Shown here one piece after another: positions 22,151-34,300 of a DNA stretch of 64,000 nucleotides. Below the pieces are notes generated by a model. The model did no database searches and had not been told where the DNA came from. It was given only the letters and a program-made list of their open reading frames with translations. Position numbers and translations under genes: made by a program. Within the stretch, counting starts at the first letter, position 1. Every line of letters starts with the position of its first letter. The stretch comes from Bombardia bombarda (lineage: Eukaryota > Ascomycota > Sordariomycetes > Sordariales > Lasiosphaeriaceae). The stretch lies in the NCBI GenBank assembly GCA_030512295.1, contig JAULSR010000001.1:7773001-7837000 (forward strand), read 5' to 3'.

Positions 22151-23676
22151 TTAGACAGCGGGACTTACTCTAATCTGGTCCCAAACCCCCGAGAGTAGAA
22201 CAAAATCCAATTGCGTTTTGCAAATACATGCCATGCCCAGGTTGTCACGGTGGTGTTGCCCAGTGAAGTGAAGAGGTGCAGAGCAATTCTCATGAGGCGC
22301 AATCGACGCGTGGTAGCAGTACTGAAGCAGTAGGTTCGCATTGGAAAGGCACCTGAAACCTGACCTCCCCCTTTTCTTTCGTCTAGGGTCGTCCGAATCG
22401 GATATAAGAATCCCCGTGCCACCACTTCGGGCTGGGTGGTGCTGTCCCTGTAGGGGCGACGCAGCGGCTAGGGGGAAGGGAAACTACGCGCACCCTTTAG
22501 CGAGCCAAACGTGTACATCATAGTGGTACTGCTCTGATGTAGTTTCTATCGCAACCGGAGATGTCGAAAGTCGCGAGACCCTCAGGGAAGGGGAAGGGCG
22601 ATTACAGTGTACCGGAACTTGGTCCAGGAGCGCATCCTCGAAATTCCATCAAGTTCCAGCTATTTCGTCGGTTCTTGAGGCAGCGGGCGGATTTTTGGTA
22701 GATTTGGTAACTCTAGCCGGATGGTCCCAGAACAAGGCTTCGGGACTCAGCCGCAGAACTCATGCAAGCACAGCCAAGCACACCCACTAAGCAGGTTAAA
22801 ACGGCGGCAGCACAGCCGTATTCGCGAAAGGGGAAACTCTCAATGATAGTTTTCGTCGCTTATATTGGGCTGATATTCATATTGTGCAGCATCTTTTGTA
22901 TGCACGTTAAGTTCTAATTACTAGTATGCTACCGACGCACTGAAAAGAATTTCTTTAACCCACATAGGTAAGTCTGGTAGGTAACAGGAAATATAACGGC
23001 GATGTGATGTCAAATGCTTGGTGATATGGCTTTACTACGTTGTTGGGAGTATACCTATATAAGGTAGGCTGTTAGTTACCACATTTAGTAATATCAATAT
23101 AAGCCACCATCAAATCCGTCTCATGGTCCGATGTGTAACAAGGCTCAAGTTGTCTTCTACATGGGAATTCAGGGGTAATAACAATGGACCCACATCTAGT
23201 ACCATTTTACGAGTTAGCAATCTTCTAGAGAGACGAAGGATTGTGGAAAGATATGTCCATTCTAATGCGGCGTTGCATGTCCAATCGTATACCTTACCGC
23301 AGTCAAGGGCGTGCGACAAGTCTTTATATGTCTTAGCCACCCAGTCATTGGGCCAAAGCCTTCATTTGTAGCCGGGACTGCACACCAAGCCAGCTCATGC
23401 GGAATCATACGACTGACCCCCCAGGCAACGTGGCATACATATATTGTTGGTTTACATATAGCCGTTGAAGATTTGAATTTAAAGTTTAGTTTAAGACAGA
23501 GGGAGCTCCCTCGTCTGTCATGATTGCGATGATTGCGTCGAGTTTCGCAGAACATGTCAGACCTGCACGATTTAGTTCTATCGGTCTTCTTTTGACTCAG
23601 CCATCCAATTCCCTTCCTTCTTGAGTAACCGAGTCAGCATCATTGTAACGTCTACAACGTTACAACTTGTCACGCC
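22151..23676. other. Intergenic region downstream of the HNH gene
   Basis: No gene seen. It includes the right inverted-repeat arm (22842-22864) and a segment near 23040-23150 that resembles the region upstream of the NLR relic. Confidence 0.5.
22842..22864 (-). repeat. Right arm of the 23-bp perfect inverted repeat
   Basis: Exact reverse complement of 18630-18652. Beyond the 23 bp the two inner flanks show only patchy similarity (GCGAAT and CCGC-TTTTA-like words). Confidence 0.85.
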
Positions 23677-24036
23677 ATGATGCTTGAGATTACAGTACGT
23701 GACCTCCAACCGGTCTGGATTTATATGAAGAACTGCGGAATAGTAACGCTAAGCATGAAACAACAGAACGGACAACTATTCTTGGCACCGATTGGTGAAA
23801 ATCCTAGTAAGATCATCAATATCGGCACGGGCACAGAAATTTGGGCTATCGAGATGGGCGATCGGTTTCCCAGTGCCGAGATTCTGGGGCTTGACCTGTC
23901 GCCCATCCAGCCTCTGTGGGTACCAACAAATGTCAGGTTCATGATCGACGACGTGGAGGATGAGTGGGCAAGCGGTTCTGGATGGGACTTTGCGCACTTG
24001 AGAGGTATGGCGAAGGCACCGACTTCTAAGATGACG
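23677..24036 (+). pseudogene. LaeA-like SAM methyltransferase fragment
   Basis: The frame contains GQLFLAPIGENPSKIINIG, then GTGTEIWAIEMGDRFPSAE, then ILGLDLSPIQPLWVP and NVRFMIDDVEDEW, followed by WDFAHLRGMA. This is the central SAM-binding part of fungal LaeA/TdiE-type methyltransferases. The glycine-rich motif, normally GTGTGIWA, has Glu in place of the last Gly. The N-terminal quarter and the whole C-terminal half are missing, and the frame stops soon after HLRGMA. I call it a relic rather than a functional short protein. It is followed directly by an esterase relic. Confidence 0.7.
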
Positions 24037-24114
24037 TAATCCTCGGTCTCCTAATTGAGGTTTGTTTTCAAGCTGCCTAAGATTCATCACATATAGCTAA
24101 CCGTCCCATAATAG

Positions 24115-24646
24115 ACACGGGCCAAAGATGTCTCGTTCATTATTGACCAGCTTCAAGCGCCTGGAAATAGTCTCTCAACTCCTTTCCGCAGCTTTGCAGA
24201 CAAGATTGATTTCGACAAAGTCGCCATGTTCGGCCACTCCCTCGGCGGGGCGTGCGTCAGCCGCAACAGTCATGTTTTCGGACCCTCGCGTTCTGGGCGG
24301 CCTCAACATGGACGGTGGCTTCATCAGCCCTGCCGAGGATCGTGGAGCAGATCGGGCATTTCTCAACCTCGGCCAGCCAGACCACCGCATCAAGGATCCT
24401 ACCTGGGTCAACGTTGCCGACGCATCGCGCGGACCGTATGCCGAGCTTGATGTGGCAAAACTACGCCCTGTCCACGGCGCCTAGCCTGGTAAGGTCAATT
24501 AGGACGATTGACCAGTCAAGGGTCGAGGGCATTATACGGATATGGTTGTGTCCTTTGCCAAGTTTATTTTGAAGGGCGGACGGGCCCAATTTTGAAGGGG
24601 CAAGATGGAGAGGTTCCTGAGGTTACTCTTGTGTATGTTGGGTTGG
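24115..24646 (+). pseudogene. PAF-acetylhydrolase-like esterase relic
   Basis: The fragment starts mid-protein after an apparent intron acceptor (AATAG at 24110-24114): TRAKDVSFIIDQLQAP, then the nucleophile elbow FGHSLGGA. One extra base at about 24253 shifts the frame, and the homology continues as ASAATVMFSDPRVLGGLNMD and GADRAFLNLGQPDHRIKDP. Further on, FAKFILKGGRAQ and, in yet another frame, GQDGEVPEVTLVYVG match the usual C-terminus but are separated by stops. At least three lesions and a missing N-terminus indicate a pseudogene of the fungal PAF-AH II-like alpha/beta-hydrolase family. Confidence 0.7.
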
Positions 24647-24649
24647 ACA

Positions 24650-27416
24650 AATAGGATGTATTAGGTGCCTTAAACTAGTACCAAGGTCCTAACCCATTTG
24701 AAGTCTTGGAAACCTTGATGCCAATTGCCGATATAAAATGTTGGATTGACCCATTTCGGTCTGTCGGTATGGGTGATGGGATGGATCTGTATAACGTTTG
24801 TTCTTCATTCTAGATGGTGGCATTGCATGCATGTAGACACTGACTCAGTTCCTGTCTGTGGTACGTTTGATATCCGGACCCACGTTACCTGTGTTGAGCA
24901 TGATTCCAAATCTAGACTAATATCCTTCGCGCGTTACTAGAACTAGTAGACTGGAACCTTTTCTCAACCCGTAAATTTTCCATGTGACAATCATCAGAGT
25001 GTGGAGTGTGGATGCTCCCGATAACGAATGTGGCATCATTAATGGCGACCAGTGACGAGATATGTCTGAGTCTTGTTAGGTGAAAGATGAATATAACATG
25101 GTAAAAGATTGGTAAATGATTTACCGTGTTGTTGCCTAAATCTTTTGGACTAGATCCAGGTTTTTAAGTAAATTCACTTGCGTCATCTTTTGGTTTCCGT
25201 CTTTACGGAAAGAGCATTACAAGCCCGCATGATTAGAGTTTCACAGACATCTGGGTGGGGGGAGCAAGACTTGATAAGATAGACTGGTTAAGGTACCTTG
25301 ACGGAGGAAGGAGCGAGCCTAACGGCCGCTCATCAGTCTGGTCTCAACCATCTTACCTGGGGAACTCGACTTACCTTTCACTGAAGGATGAGGCTCATAA
25401 GATCGTCTTGACTCACAGCACCAATAGTCTCAAATCAGGGGCTTACTGCAATCCTGTTCATCAGCTTATTTGATACTATTGAGCCAATCGAGTACTGCAT
25501 CATGAATACTCATGAACCTGAAATTTACTTTGCCAGTTTCACTTTCAGTTTGCAGTCAATTTGAGCGCTGGAAGAGACATAGTTGTCTAATGCTGTAACG
25601 TTACGATCAGTCTGTTTTGGTAATCTTGGAAAGGACTGCACGCCGTCAAAGAGCTTATCACCAGATGCATCACCACGGCAGATACAAGGCCTCGGTGATA
25701 AGAAAGGGGATTTTCTGGGACTGCGGATTGGTGGATCACAATTTCAAGTCCCGAAAAAAAACATGGACAATGTCGCATTGGAGCCCCCTCTCTCCCTACG
25801 GCTCAGTGATCTCTCTCTATGTAAGTTGATGGGCAGGGAAGATATCCATGCTACCACGAGCGCATGGCCATTGCCCACGGGATTGTCGGCGCGTGAATCA
25901 AGCCAAGGCGCGTCTACCACCTGGAGGGGCATGCAACGTGCAACGTGGGGTGTGAGACTTTCTATTCCAAGGTCTAGTCCACAAAAGGAAGCTGCGTGAT
26001 GCTGCAAGGGGTCACTAGGCGCCCACAGGCACACCCACACCCAAAGGCACACACACACACCTATAGGCTCACTCAGAGACACCGAACACCCCACACATCA
26101 CCACCGATCAAGCTTCAGTGCAAGATTGCCTACATCGGACATTCAGGTACCTGACGTACGTGCATACCTTGAATTAGGGGTGTGATTTGGCCCCCGTCCA
26201 ACCCCAAAGAAATTTGACCGAGATTTCCTGCACCACTTTGGAGGTGGCACCTTGTCAGCCGAGAAAACATGTTTCATAGTCAGTTGATGATGGCTCCTTT
26301 TTTTTCTGGGGATCTGTTGAACATGACTTCTGAAAGAATCATGGCTAACAAAAAACGGTTTTTTACTTACTGATAAACGTGCGTAACACCAGACAAATTC
26401 CAGTCTGTGTGTCACTTACAGCGATTCTTTTTCTGGCACCTGCTGCCTGCCGTCGCACCACTTGGACCCGACCTTCAACGCACTTACCAGCCCGATTCTA
26501 TCCGTCTGTCCTACCTTGATCGTAGGTAGCTAGCTCCCAATTAAGGAGAAACCTCGGCTGAGCCCCAAAGCACCCGGCCTCTTACAATCTGCAGCCCACC
26601 AATCCACAATCCGCACCCACCGATGATGCAGGAACACGGGGCGCGCTCTATGATTTGCGCAAATGGGACCTCCAGGTAATATCAAGATGCAACGGGATGT
26701 GTCTTCTTCTGAGCTTCAATTTCCGACTGTTCACTTTGCGGCCCATGTCGTCCTGCCCTAGCCGCCCGCAATCCACCCTCTCTTGATTGAAACACCACGA
26801 GAATAATGGGATGGTGGGGTGTCGGTCCTCTATCGAGCAATGGATGGCATACCGACGGCATACCGATGGCTCCATTCCCGACCACCAACCCAATCCTGGT
26901 GGCTGCTCAAGTCACGTCGCCATCGAGCGGAATGTAGGTGTCTGGTGCGAAGTCAACCCCACCACCCCTTTAATCCAACGACAGGTTCCCAGCCCCATCC
27001 TACTTTTGTCACGCTTTGCTGACTATTAGGTAGGTGGACGAGCAACATGTCTTTGGAGGTTTGTCGTCCGTCTGGATGCGCGTCGTGCGAGACATGGTTA
27101 TGTGCAACGTCACAAACGAGCGCCCCCTCCCCCTCACCATGTTCGGCTGAGCTCGTGAGGGCTTCTCGACGTCCATAGGTCCTAGTAGCGAGAACGGCTC
27201 GAGGCGGTTGTACTATATATTTCCGGGTTCGCCGCTGGTGGTTGTCGAGATGGGGTCACGGTTGAACCACACAAGAAATCGGGACCAGCACACACGGGAA
27301 GACAGACAACAGGATATTCAGGCTAAAAAAAAACGCGTCTCTCATGCCCCGTTCGCTTTCCGAAGCTGGGCATTTACAAATATCTCGAAGCTCCTGCTCT
27401 CCCCAGCCACTTCAAC
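24650..27416. other. Intergenic region, no gene seen
   Basis: 2.8 kb between the esterase relic and the chitinase. It contains a short ACACAC-rich stretch near 26030-26065 and no supportable gene. The last 200 bp should hold the chitinase promoter. Confidence 0.5.
27214..27220 (+). promoter_or_regulatory. TATA box of the chitinase gene
   Basis: TATATAT in the context GTACTATATATTTCC, 203 nt upstream of the chitinase ATG. Confidence 0.45.
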
Positions 27417-28810
27417 ATGTTGTTGTCCTCGAGTCTTTGGGCCTTTGTGGGCCTCGCCCTCTCGCTGCCCGGCGGCGCCCTAGCTGCCTTCAACTCTGGT
27501 GCCACCAACAACGTGGCCCTCTATTGGGGTAAGATATGAGATGCGCACTCTTCTTTACTCTCTCGAGTTGGCAGGATAGCTAACAATTGGCATTGCCAGG
27601 CCAAAACTCGGCCAACCAGGCCAGCACCCAGCAGCGCCTCTCGGCATATTGCTCCAGTCAGTGATTCCTCTCATCCTAGAGTATTTATGGTTGTTCTTAC
27701 ACTGATAAACCATTGCCAGATACCAAGTTCAACGTCATCCCGCTCGCATTTATGAACGTCATCAAGAACCCTACAACCATCAACTTCGCCAATGCCGGGG
27801 ATAACTGCACCGTCTTTGCCGGCACGCAGCTGCTAAGCTGCCCTCAGATGGAGTAAGCAAGGACAGCACCAATGTCAAGCTATTCATCTTCTGACCTCAC
27901 ATCTTCACCACACAGAGCAGATATCAAGTCCTGCCAGTCAGCCGGCAAGACCATCATCCTCTCCATCGGCGGAGCCACCTACACCGAAGGCGGCTTCACG
28001 TCCAGCGCCGAGGCAACCACCTGGGCCAACACCATCTGGGCCATGTTCGGCCCCGTGCAGAGCGGCAGCACCGCCAAGCGCCCCTTCGGCACCGCCGTCA
28101 TCGACGGCTTCGACCTCGACATCGAGGCCACCTCGCAGAACATGGTACCCTTCTCACAGCAACTGCGCTCAAACATGGACGCGGCCGCCTCTACAAAAAA
28201 TTTCTTCCTCTCCGTCGCGCCGCAGTGCGTCTTCCCCGACTCGGCCAACAACGAAATGCTGCAGGCCGTCCGCTTCGACTTTGTCTCAGTGCAGTTCTAC
28301 AACAACTGGTGCGGCGTCAACAACTACAACCCCGCCACGGCGTCGCAGACCGCCTTCAACTTTGACGTCTGGGACAACTGGGCCAAGACGGCGAGCAAGA
28401 ACCCGTCGGTCAAGATCCTGCTGGGCATCCCGGGCAGCCCCACCGCAGCGGGGCAGGGGTACGTGACGGGCAACCAGCTGGCGGCGGTGGTGTCGTACTC
28501 GCGGCAGTTTACGAGCTTTGGCGGTGTCATGGTCTGGGATATGTCGCAAGTGTTCAATAATGTTGGATTCTTGGATAGTATCACGTCGGCCTTGAGCGGC
28601 AGCTCGCCACCGCCGGTTTCGTCTACGACTGCAAAGCCTACTACGACTACCTTTGTCACGTCGACGACTACGGGAGGCGGGCCGGCCCCGACGGGTACGC
28701 TTGTTCCGCAGTGGGGACAGTGCGGAGGGAATGGGTATACGGGGTCGACGAGGTGCCAGCCTCCGTATACGTGCCATGTGCTTAGTGAGTGGTGGGCGCA
28801 GTGTGAGTGA
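27417..28810 (+). CDS. Secreted class III GH18 chitinase with C-terminal CBM1
   Basis: Four exons: 27417-27528, 27600-27656, 27720-27852 and 27916-28810, giving 398 aa. The phases are consistent across GTAAGA, GTCAGT and GTAAGC donors. A signal peptide (MLLSSSLWAFVGLALSLPGGALA) is followed by NVALYWGQNS, the start of a plant/fungal class III GH18 barrel. LSIGGATYTEG and the catalytic DGFDLDIEA motif follow, with Glu171 as proton donor. After the barrel comes a Ser/Thr/Pro linker and a fungal cellulose/chitin-binding CBM1 (PQWGQCGGNGYTG...CHVLSEWWAQC) with its four cysteines. The expected action is endo-hydrolysis of chitin outside the cell, in wall remodelling or attack on other fungi or insects; which one is not visible. 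Confidence 0.96.
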
Positions 28811-29811
28811 TTTGTAGGGGTTATTAGATTGGGGGGTGGTGGGTGACTTGAGTTGAGATGGGGTATAAGACTAGGTACTGTTGGTGTTTTGCTATCTTTT
28901 TTACTTCTTTTCACAGTGCAGAGCTCGATTTCGGATGGCCTGTGAAGGGTGGGGGGTTGCTGGTGTGTTTGCTGCAATTTGCTTCTTTTCTTTTTTTTTA
29001 CCGTTGAAGAGCTGGATTTGGATGGTCTATGACCTTTGTGAGGGTGGGATGGCTGCTGGCTGGAACCCGATCCAACGGCTGGGGTGGTCGTGGGGGCCTG
29101 GGTTCATCATGGGTGACACAAGATGACGTCGTGAGGAGGGGAATTCCTTTCGTGTTTATACCTGTTGAATATTCTTCTGGAAGTTGTGTACATACTTTTG
29201 GCTTCGTTCTTTCATTAAATCACCTCTTTTGTTACGCATGGTTCTCGTTGATAGGAAATCTCTATAGTCGTGATACACAAATACGATAAAGTTTCTTCGA
29301 TGTGGTTTCTTCGATGTGGAAGCAGTGACGTACTCGGGCAGCCGGGCAGCCCCGTGCATAAAACGTGGTTTCGAGAAGCGGCCGAGAAACTGCCAAAGCC
29401 ACAGGATTTCGTCACTCATGAATTACCTAGAGGTAGTCAAGGTTCAGCTGGGTCAATCCTTGCTTGGGCCTTGAGAAGGAAGATCTCGGTCGGACAAGTA
29501 CCCTTGTGCAACGGGCGGGTGGCTTCCCGGGAACGGATCGCCGATGAAGCACTCCACCTCGTCCCGCGATCCTGCCCATTTGCAAAGCTTATTTGGACAG
29601 ACTCGACAGGCAATGCGGGGGCCTTCTGGAATTGTGGCTAATGGGCCAGTCTCCCATGGCACCAGACTGTGACACTGAAAAACAATGCGGGTCCTGAGTC
29701 GCCACTGTCGTTCGAAGCACAAGCTTTTCCCAGGAGCTCATTCTCCTACTTTTACCTACTAGGCGTCTCGATATGAATCTGTGATGGCCACAAGCTCAGG
29801 CCCCTGTCTAG
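28811..29811. other. Intergenic region, no gene seen
   Basis: About 1 kb between the chitinase and the membrane-protein gene. One 123-codon frame (29270-29641) lacks any recognisable feature. Confidence 0.5.
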
Positions 29812-29874
29812 GTAGACTGGCTCGAGACCGGGTCGGCGGGTCGTGCCTCCCTCAAGATCAGTGCCTATATCATC

Positions 29875-31334
29875 ATGGTTTGGATGGAATGGGTCTCCTT
29901 CACCGTCACGTCCGTCTTTAGCTGGTTGTTCCTGTACAACTCACACGTTGGACCGAGGTGCGTCTTTGTGCTACCACTTTGCTTGCAGTTTATGGTATTT
30001 CGCGGGCCTGCGTAAGTCGGCCTCCCACTTTGATTCCCTGCAAAAGCCCGCTTCACTGCTGTCGCCGGGTTCACTGACTTATATCACGAATCCTTGCTGC
30101 AGTCGTTTTGTGGACGATTCAGGTGGGTAACCCAAACCATTATTCCCCTAAGAAGCCTCAGACCTTTGTCGCTGACCGTCTTCTCTTCGTCCAGATACAA
30201 TGCCTGATGCAGATCATGACCAACCGAATCGGTCTGATCCTATATAATCCCGACAAGGCCAGGAGGTTAAAGGTGGCCATTAGCATCGCCACCAGCATTA
30301 TCAACGTCAGCGTCTTTATCATCTGGATTCCCGCACGCCTTCAGATCAGTCCCACGTGGATTCGGGTCAACGACATCTGGGACCGGACCGAGAAGTCCAT
30401 ATATCTCATCATCGATTTCGGACTCAAGAGCTACTTCATGTACCTCCTCAAGTCCAAGCTTGTGGCCAATGGCTTGACCAAGTACAATCTCGTATACCGG
30501 TTCAACCTCAGCATGGTCTTCCTATCCATCTCATTGGATGTACGTACTGGCCACCGTTCCCAACCGCTTTTTTCATGAAATTGGTTCTTAAAGGTCTTCT
30601 ATTCCGATACTAGGTTATAATCATTGGCATCATGTCATTGCCAGATGACGAGGTGTACGTTATCACCCCTTCTCCCATTCACTTTAATTTTCTCGCCACT
30701 CTCTGTACTCTATATCGTCCGAGCAACACATTGAGCACAAAAATGCTAACCTCAACATCCCTCACCACCTAGTTACATCCAAGTCCACCCTCTCGCCTAT
30801 ATCATCAAGCTCTACATCGAAATGAACATTGCCGAGCTCCTCGGCAAGGCCCTCAAAAAGTCCAACCAACGGCTTAACTCCTTCTGCAACAAAAGCTCAT
30901 GCCCATCGCACCCTAGCCGCTCATCCTCCGGAAGTGACGGTTTCAACCAAGCATACCAGCAGAGGCCAAAGATGCTGCGCTTCCAGTCAGGAGGCGGTCA
31001 TATGCACGAGCTTGATCTGGACATGCTTGACGGCGACACCCGGTGGGGCGGTATCCACGGCGCTAATCTACCAGACGAGGATGCCGAGAGGAGGGATGAG
31101 GAGAAGGCGAGCACAGGCGCAAGGCAAATTACATCACGGAGGGGGCCAGCGGAAACAGAAAGTACATATGTCAACAACAACGAAAAGAAAGGTGATAAAA
31201 GGGGAAGTGATATGAGTTGTCCCGTCGGCCCGCTAGATGATCCCCCCGATGCGGTGCCACCGAGCCGTAGTAGGCAAGGGAGTTGTCCCAAGTCTGTAGT
31301 GTTTGATGGGAACGTAGTTGTTTCTGATACTTGA
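29875..31334 (+). CDS. Fungal multi-pass integral membrane protein, start uncertain
   Basis: Proposed exons: 29875-30011, 30103-30122, 30195-30539, 30614-30654 and 30773-31334. Exon 1 encodes hydrophobic sequence (MVWMEWVSFTVTSVFSWLFL...VLPLCLQFMVFRGPA). Exon 3 continues IQCLMQIMTNRIGLILYNPDKARRLK with further helices, NVSVFIIWIPARLQIS, WDRTEKSIYLIIDFGLKSYF and LSMVFLSISLDV, and exons 4-5 give VIIIGIMSLPDDEV and YIQVHPLAYIIKLYIEMN. A long hydrophilic, Ser/Arg-rich tail of about 170 residues follows. The pattern is that of a widespread fungal plasma-membrane family with rhodopsin-like topology and no known function. Exons 2-5 join in phase. The exon 1/2 join is off by one base with the only visible splice sites. 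The frame is open upstream to 29812, so another 5' exon is possible. Confidence 0.65.
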
Positions 31335-34300
31335 GCAAGCGTTGTGTTCATTTCTCTTTTGATGATGATGAATTCATAGAACGATACTTTTATATATTGG
31401 TTGGATGGCGGCTGAATTGGTTTTGTATATCTGGTCAACTGGGTTTCATCTCCCAGATTTCTTGTATACATACCAACCTACATACCATGTCGTGGTCATT
31501 CACAACCCCCTTGACGCTGTCAACAACTCAGATTCGCTTGCAACATATGCCTGCAACATAACTAACACGACGCCCCTTATATTTGAAAGAAAGTAGGTGA
31601 CTACTATTATACTTGCTCTCAAGATTCATCTAGGATCTGCTAACGTAATTGCTACTCTCTTCATAGCCTAGTATGTGAGCTATTCCAAAGCAGTATTCCA
31701 CTGATGTTCCACCTATTAATTATCTCAACACCGACTCATACTTAGTGATTACAACCCTACGGAAACGTGAAATGCTTTAAAAGAAACCCTTGGGAATACA
31801 ACGACTACTGTCCATGCACCTTACCGAGATACACTCATGAGATAGCGAGAGAGTTTGCTGCTGTTGCTGCTGCTAGTTTGGGGCCTAAGGCGAAGCCAGC
31901 GACCGACGATTTCGGTGCGTGGTCAAGTAGTCCTAGTCAATGTTGATGTCGCATCTCGGGTGACCGCAGAACTACCACGTACTACATTCTTATCATTGTA
32001 CTGGAGAACAGCCACTGGTCAAAGGGGACGATATTATACAAGAGGGTTGGTGCTAGGATTGTTTAGAGGTAATACATGGCGCTTGATCGACTCGGTTTGA
32101 TAGTGAGGATATAGGTAGTAGAGATGTATATGACAACGTACTTCAGCTATTGTGACAAGAAGGCCAAAAGGATTATTTGGCCTCTGCCCAAGCTAAGTCC
32201 ACTGCATTGTCTTGTGACAGGTTTGTCATTACTGTGTGGCCATCGTTCAAATATCGATGCTCTTCACCTACAACTTGATGGTTGATAAAAATCAACATCC
32301 TTACATCCACGTGTCCAGTCCTTCCCTCACTTCTCTCTTCCCCACGAGCCTATTCTAAATCTCCCCCACCCCACAACCTTCAAACACAATTTCACAGAAC
32401 ATACCAAGCGCAAAGGAAAAGAGACCACCATGTCTGCGTAGCAGTAGAGCAATACAAGAGGACCCCCTATCTCCAAACTCTCCCTCCTTCCTCTTCGGCA
32501 CATGTACCCACGGCAAACCCATATATAGTAATTCGGTTATACTGATAGTACATTTAACATGTGCGGTTCTACATACACAGTATCCTTCCCCGCCCTCTTA
32601 TTCGGCCCAGCGCCATCTGTGATCTGTATTTCGCATGATACGGGTGCCGTGTTACCCGTCAAAAACGGTACTGCGGAGCGGTGATTGTGAGGGGAAACCG
32701 GGGTAGAATCCATAATTATTCGGACTGGGAAAATCGCGGGTACAGGCTCCACATGAAATAGAACGCCAAGACATCAGGAATCCCAGGATGTCTTGGCAGT
32801 TGACGAAGGAGGCCTCTATCGCCAACGTGTGAATCTAAACTACCTGGGTATAACGCGATTATCATAGACCTGAACTATACTAAATCGTATGAAAATTGAC
32901 AGGCATGCGAATATCATAGATCACCTTATACCAACAAGATTCTATAAGAAACCAAAGTGAAAAGTGCAAAGTGCACATAATGTTTGTTGATCCATATAGC
33001 CTTGCTTACATTCAGACTTGGCTAAAGATAACCCGGGCAGCTTCGCGCTGAGTTCCTTATCTGGTACCCATACCAATTGCCGGGGAAAACAGGGCATCCC
33101 AGATATAGGTAGACATTCCAGGATACATTAGGTGGTTGGTTGAGAGTACTTTGAGACGGATATACGGCAGCGTGGTAGTAGGTCAGTGAGCTTTTTGAAT
33201 CGTTGCTGCTGTACTCTTGAACCGAGCCATCTTATAGTAGGTGTGTAAATCGAGAAAGCTGGACCCTCAACAATTCTCTTCCCTGTAACACAAAATCAGC
33301 CCGAGTTTGATGTAACCACTGCCGAATCCAAAACAGGTGATCTGCACGGGGAAGTGCGTGGGGTTTTTGATCACCGTTACTCAACTTGGATGTTTGCAAT
33401 GCTGATCAACCCCGCGGGACTGTTCTCGTAGATCTCAAGGATTTCAAGTTGCCGGCTGGGTATGACCCTTTCGTACAATTTCCGTGACTTTGAGAGCGAC
33501 GGGTATAAAAATATGCAGGCAACCGGTCGCGAATATTGGAAAAGCCTTTGGGCTAAGGCAGCTAGGCCGATCTAGTAGGGATGTGGTCGGGAGATATCGG
33601 CACCAATGATAAAGGGGTCGGCGACACAGCTAAAGACGAGCAATCAAGAAAGCCGGGTGCGGCCGCTTTACCCGGCCCGGGAGGCAGCACCTTCATTAGG
33701 AAGCTGAGTGTTGGGTAAACCGCTAGGAGAACAGGTTTGTTTTCGGTCCGTTTTGCAGACGGCGGGGCGTTGCCGTGAGTGAATTGGACCGTGGTGCCGG
33801 AGGACCCCCTGTCAAGTCCGGAGGCCCGCGCATTATCCCGGGGAACGGTAACAAGGGGGTAAGGAGGGGCAATGGCAGTCGGCCCGCCTTACCCCAACAC
33901 AGTTTATTACACAAGGTGCCTCCATGACAACTGCCGCCCCTCACCACAAACAAATACCCAGGAAAGGGGCTGGCCCCAAGGGTGCTGCTGGGTATGGTTA
34001 CACGCGACGGAAGGAAGGAAAGAAGAAAAGAGACAACGGTATTGAGTCTGCTTCTCTTCTTCGGCATGGTGAAAGCAATGTTGTTCTGAAAATCCCCCAC
34101 CATTGGATGTTAGAATGCACCAAACACTCGTTTAGGCGTGAAGAGCTCAAAAATCGATCGACGAGCTGATCCCTCGTGCCATTTTCTCGGGTTTATAGAT
34201 GTTAAAAAACTATTCTGATGCCACGATGTTTACTGCAAGATGGTGCTCAACTGACACCCAAGAAGGAAAGCCGCGATGAGCAGTTTGAATAAAATGCCGC

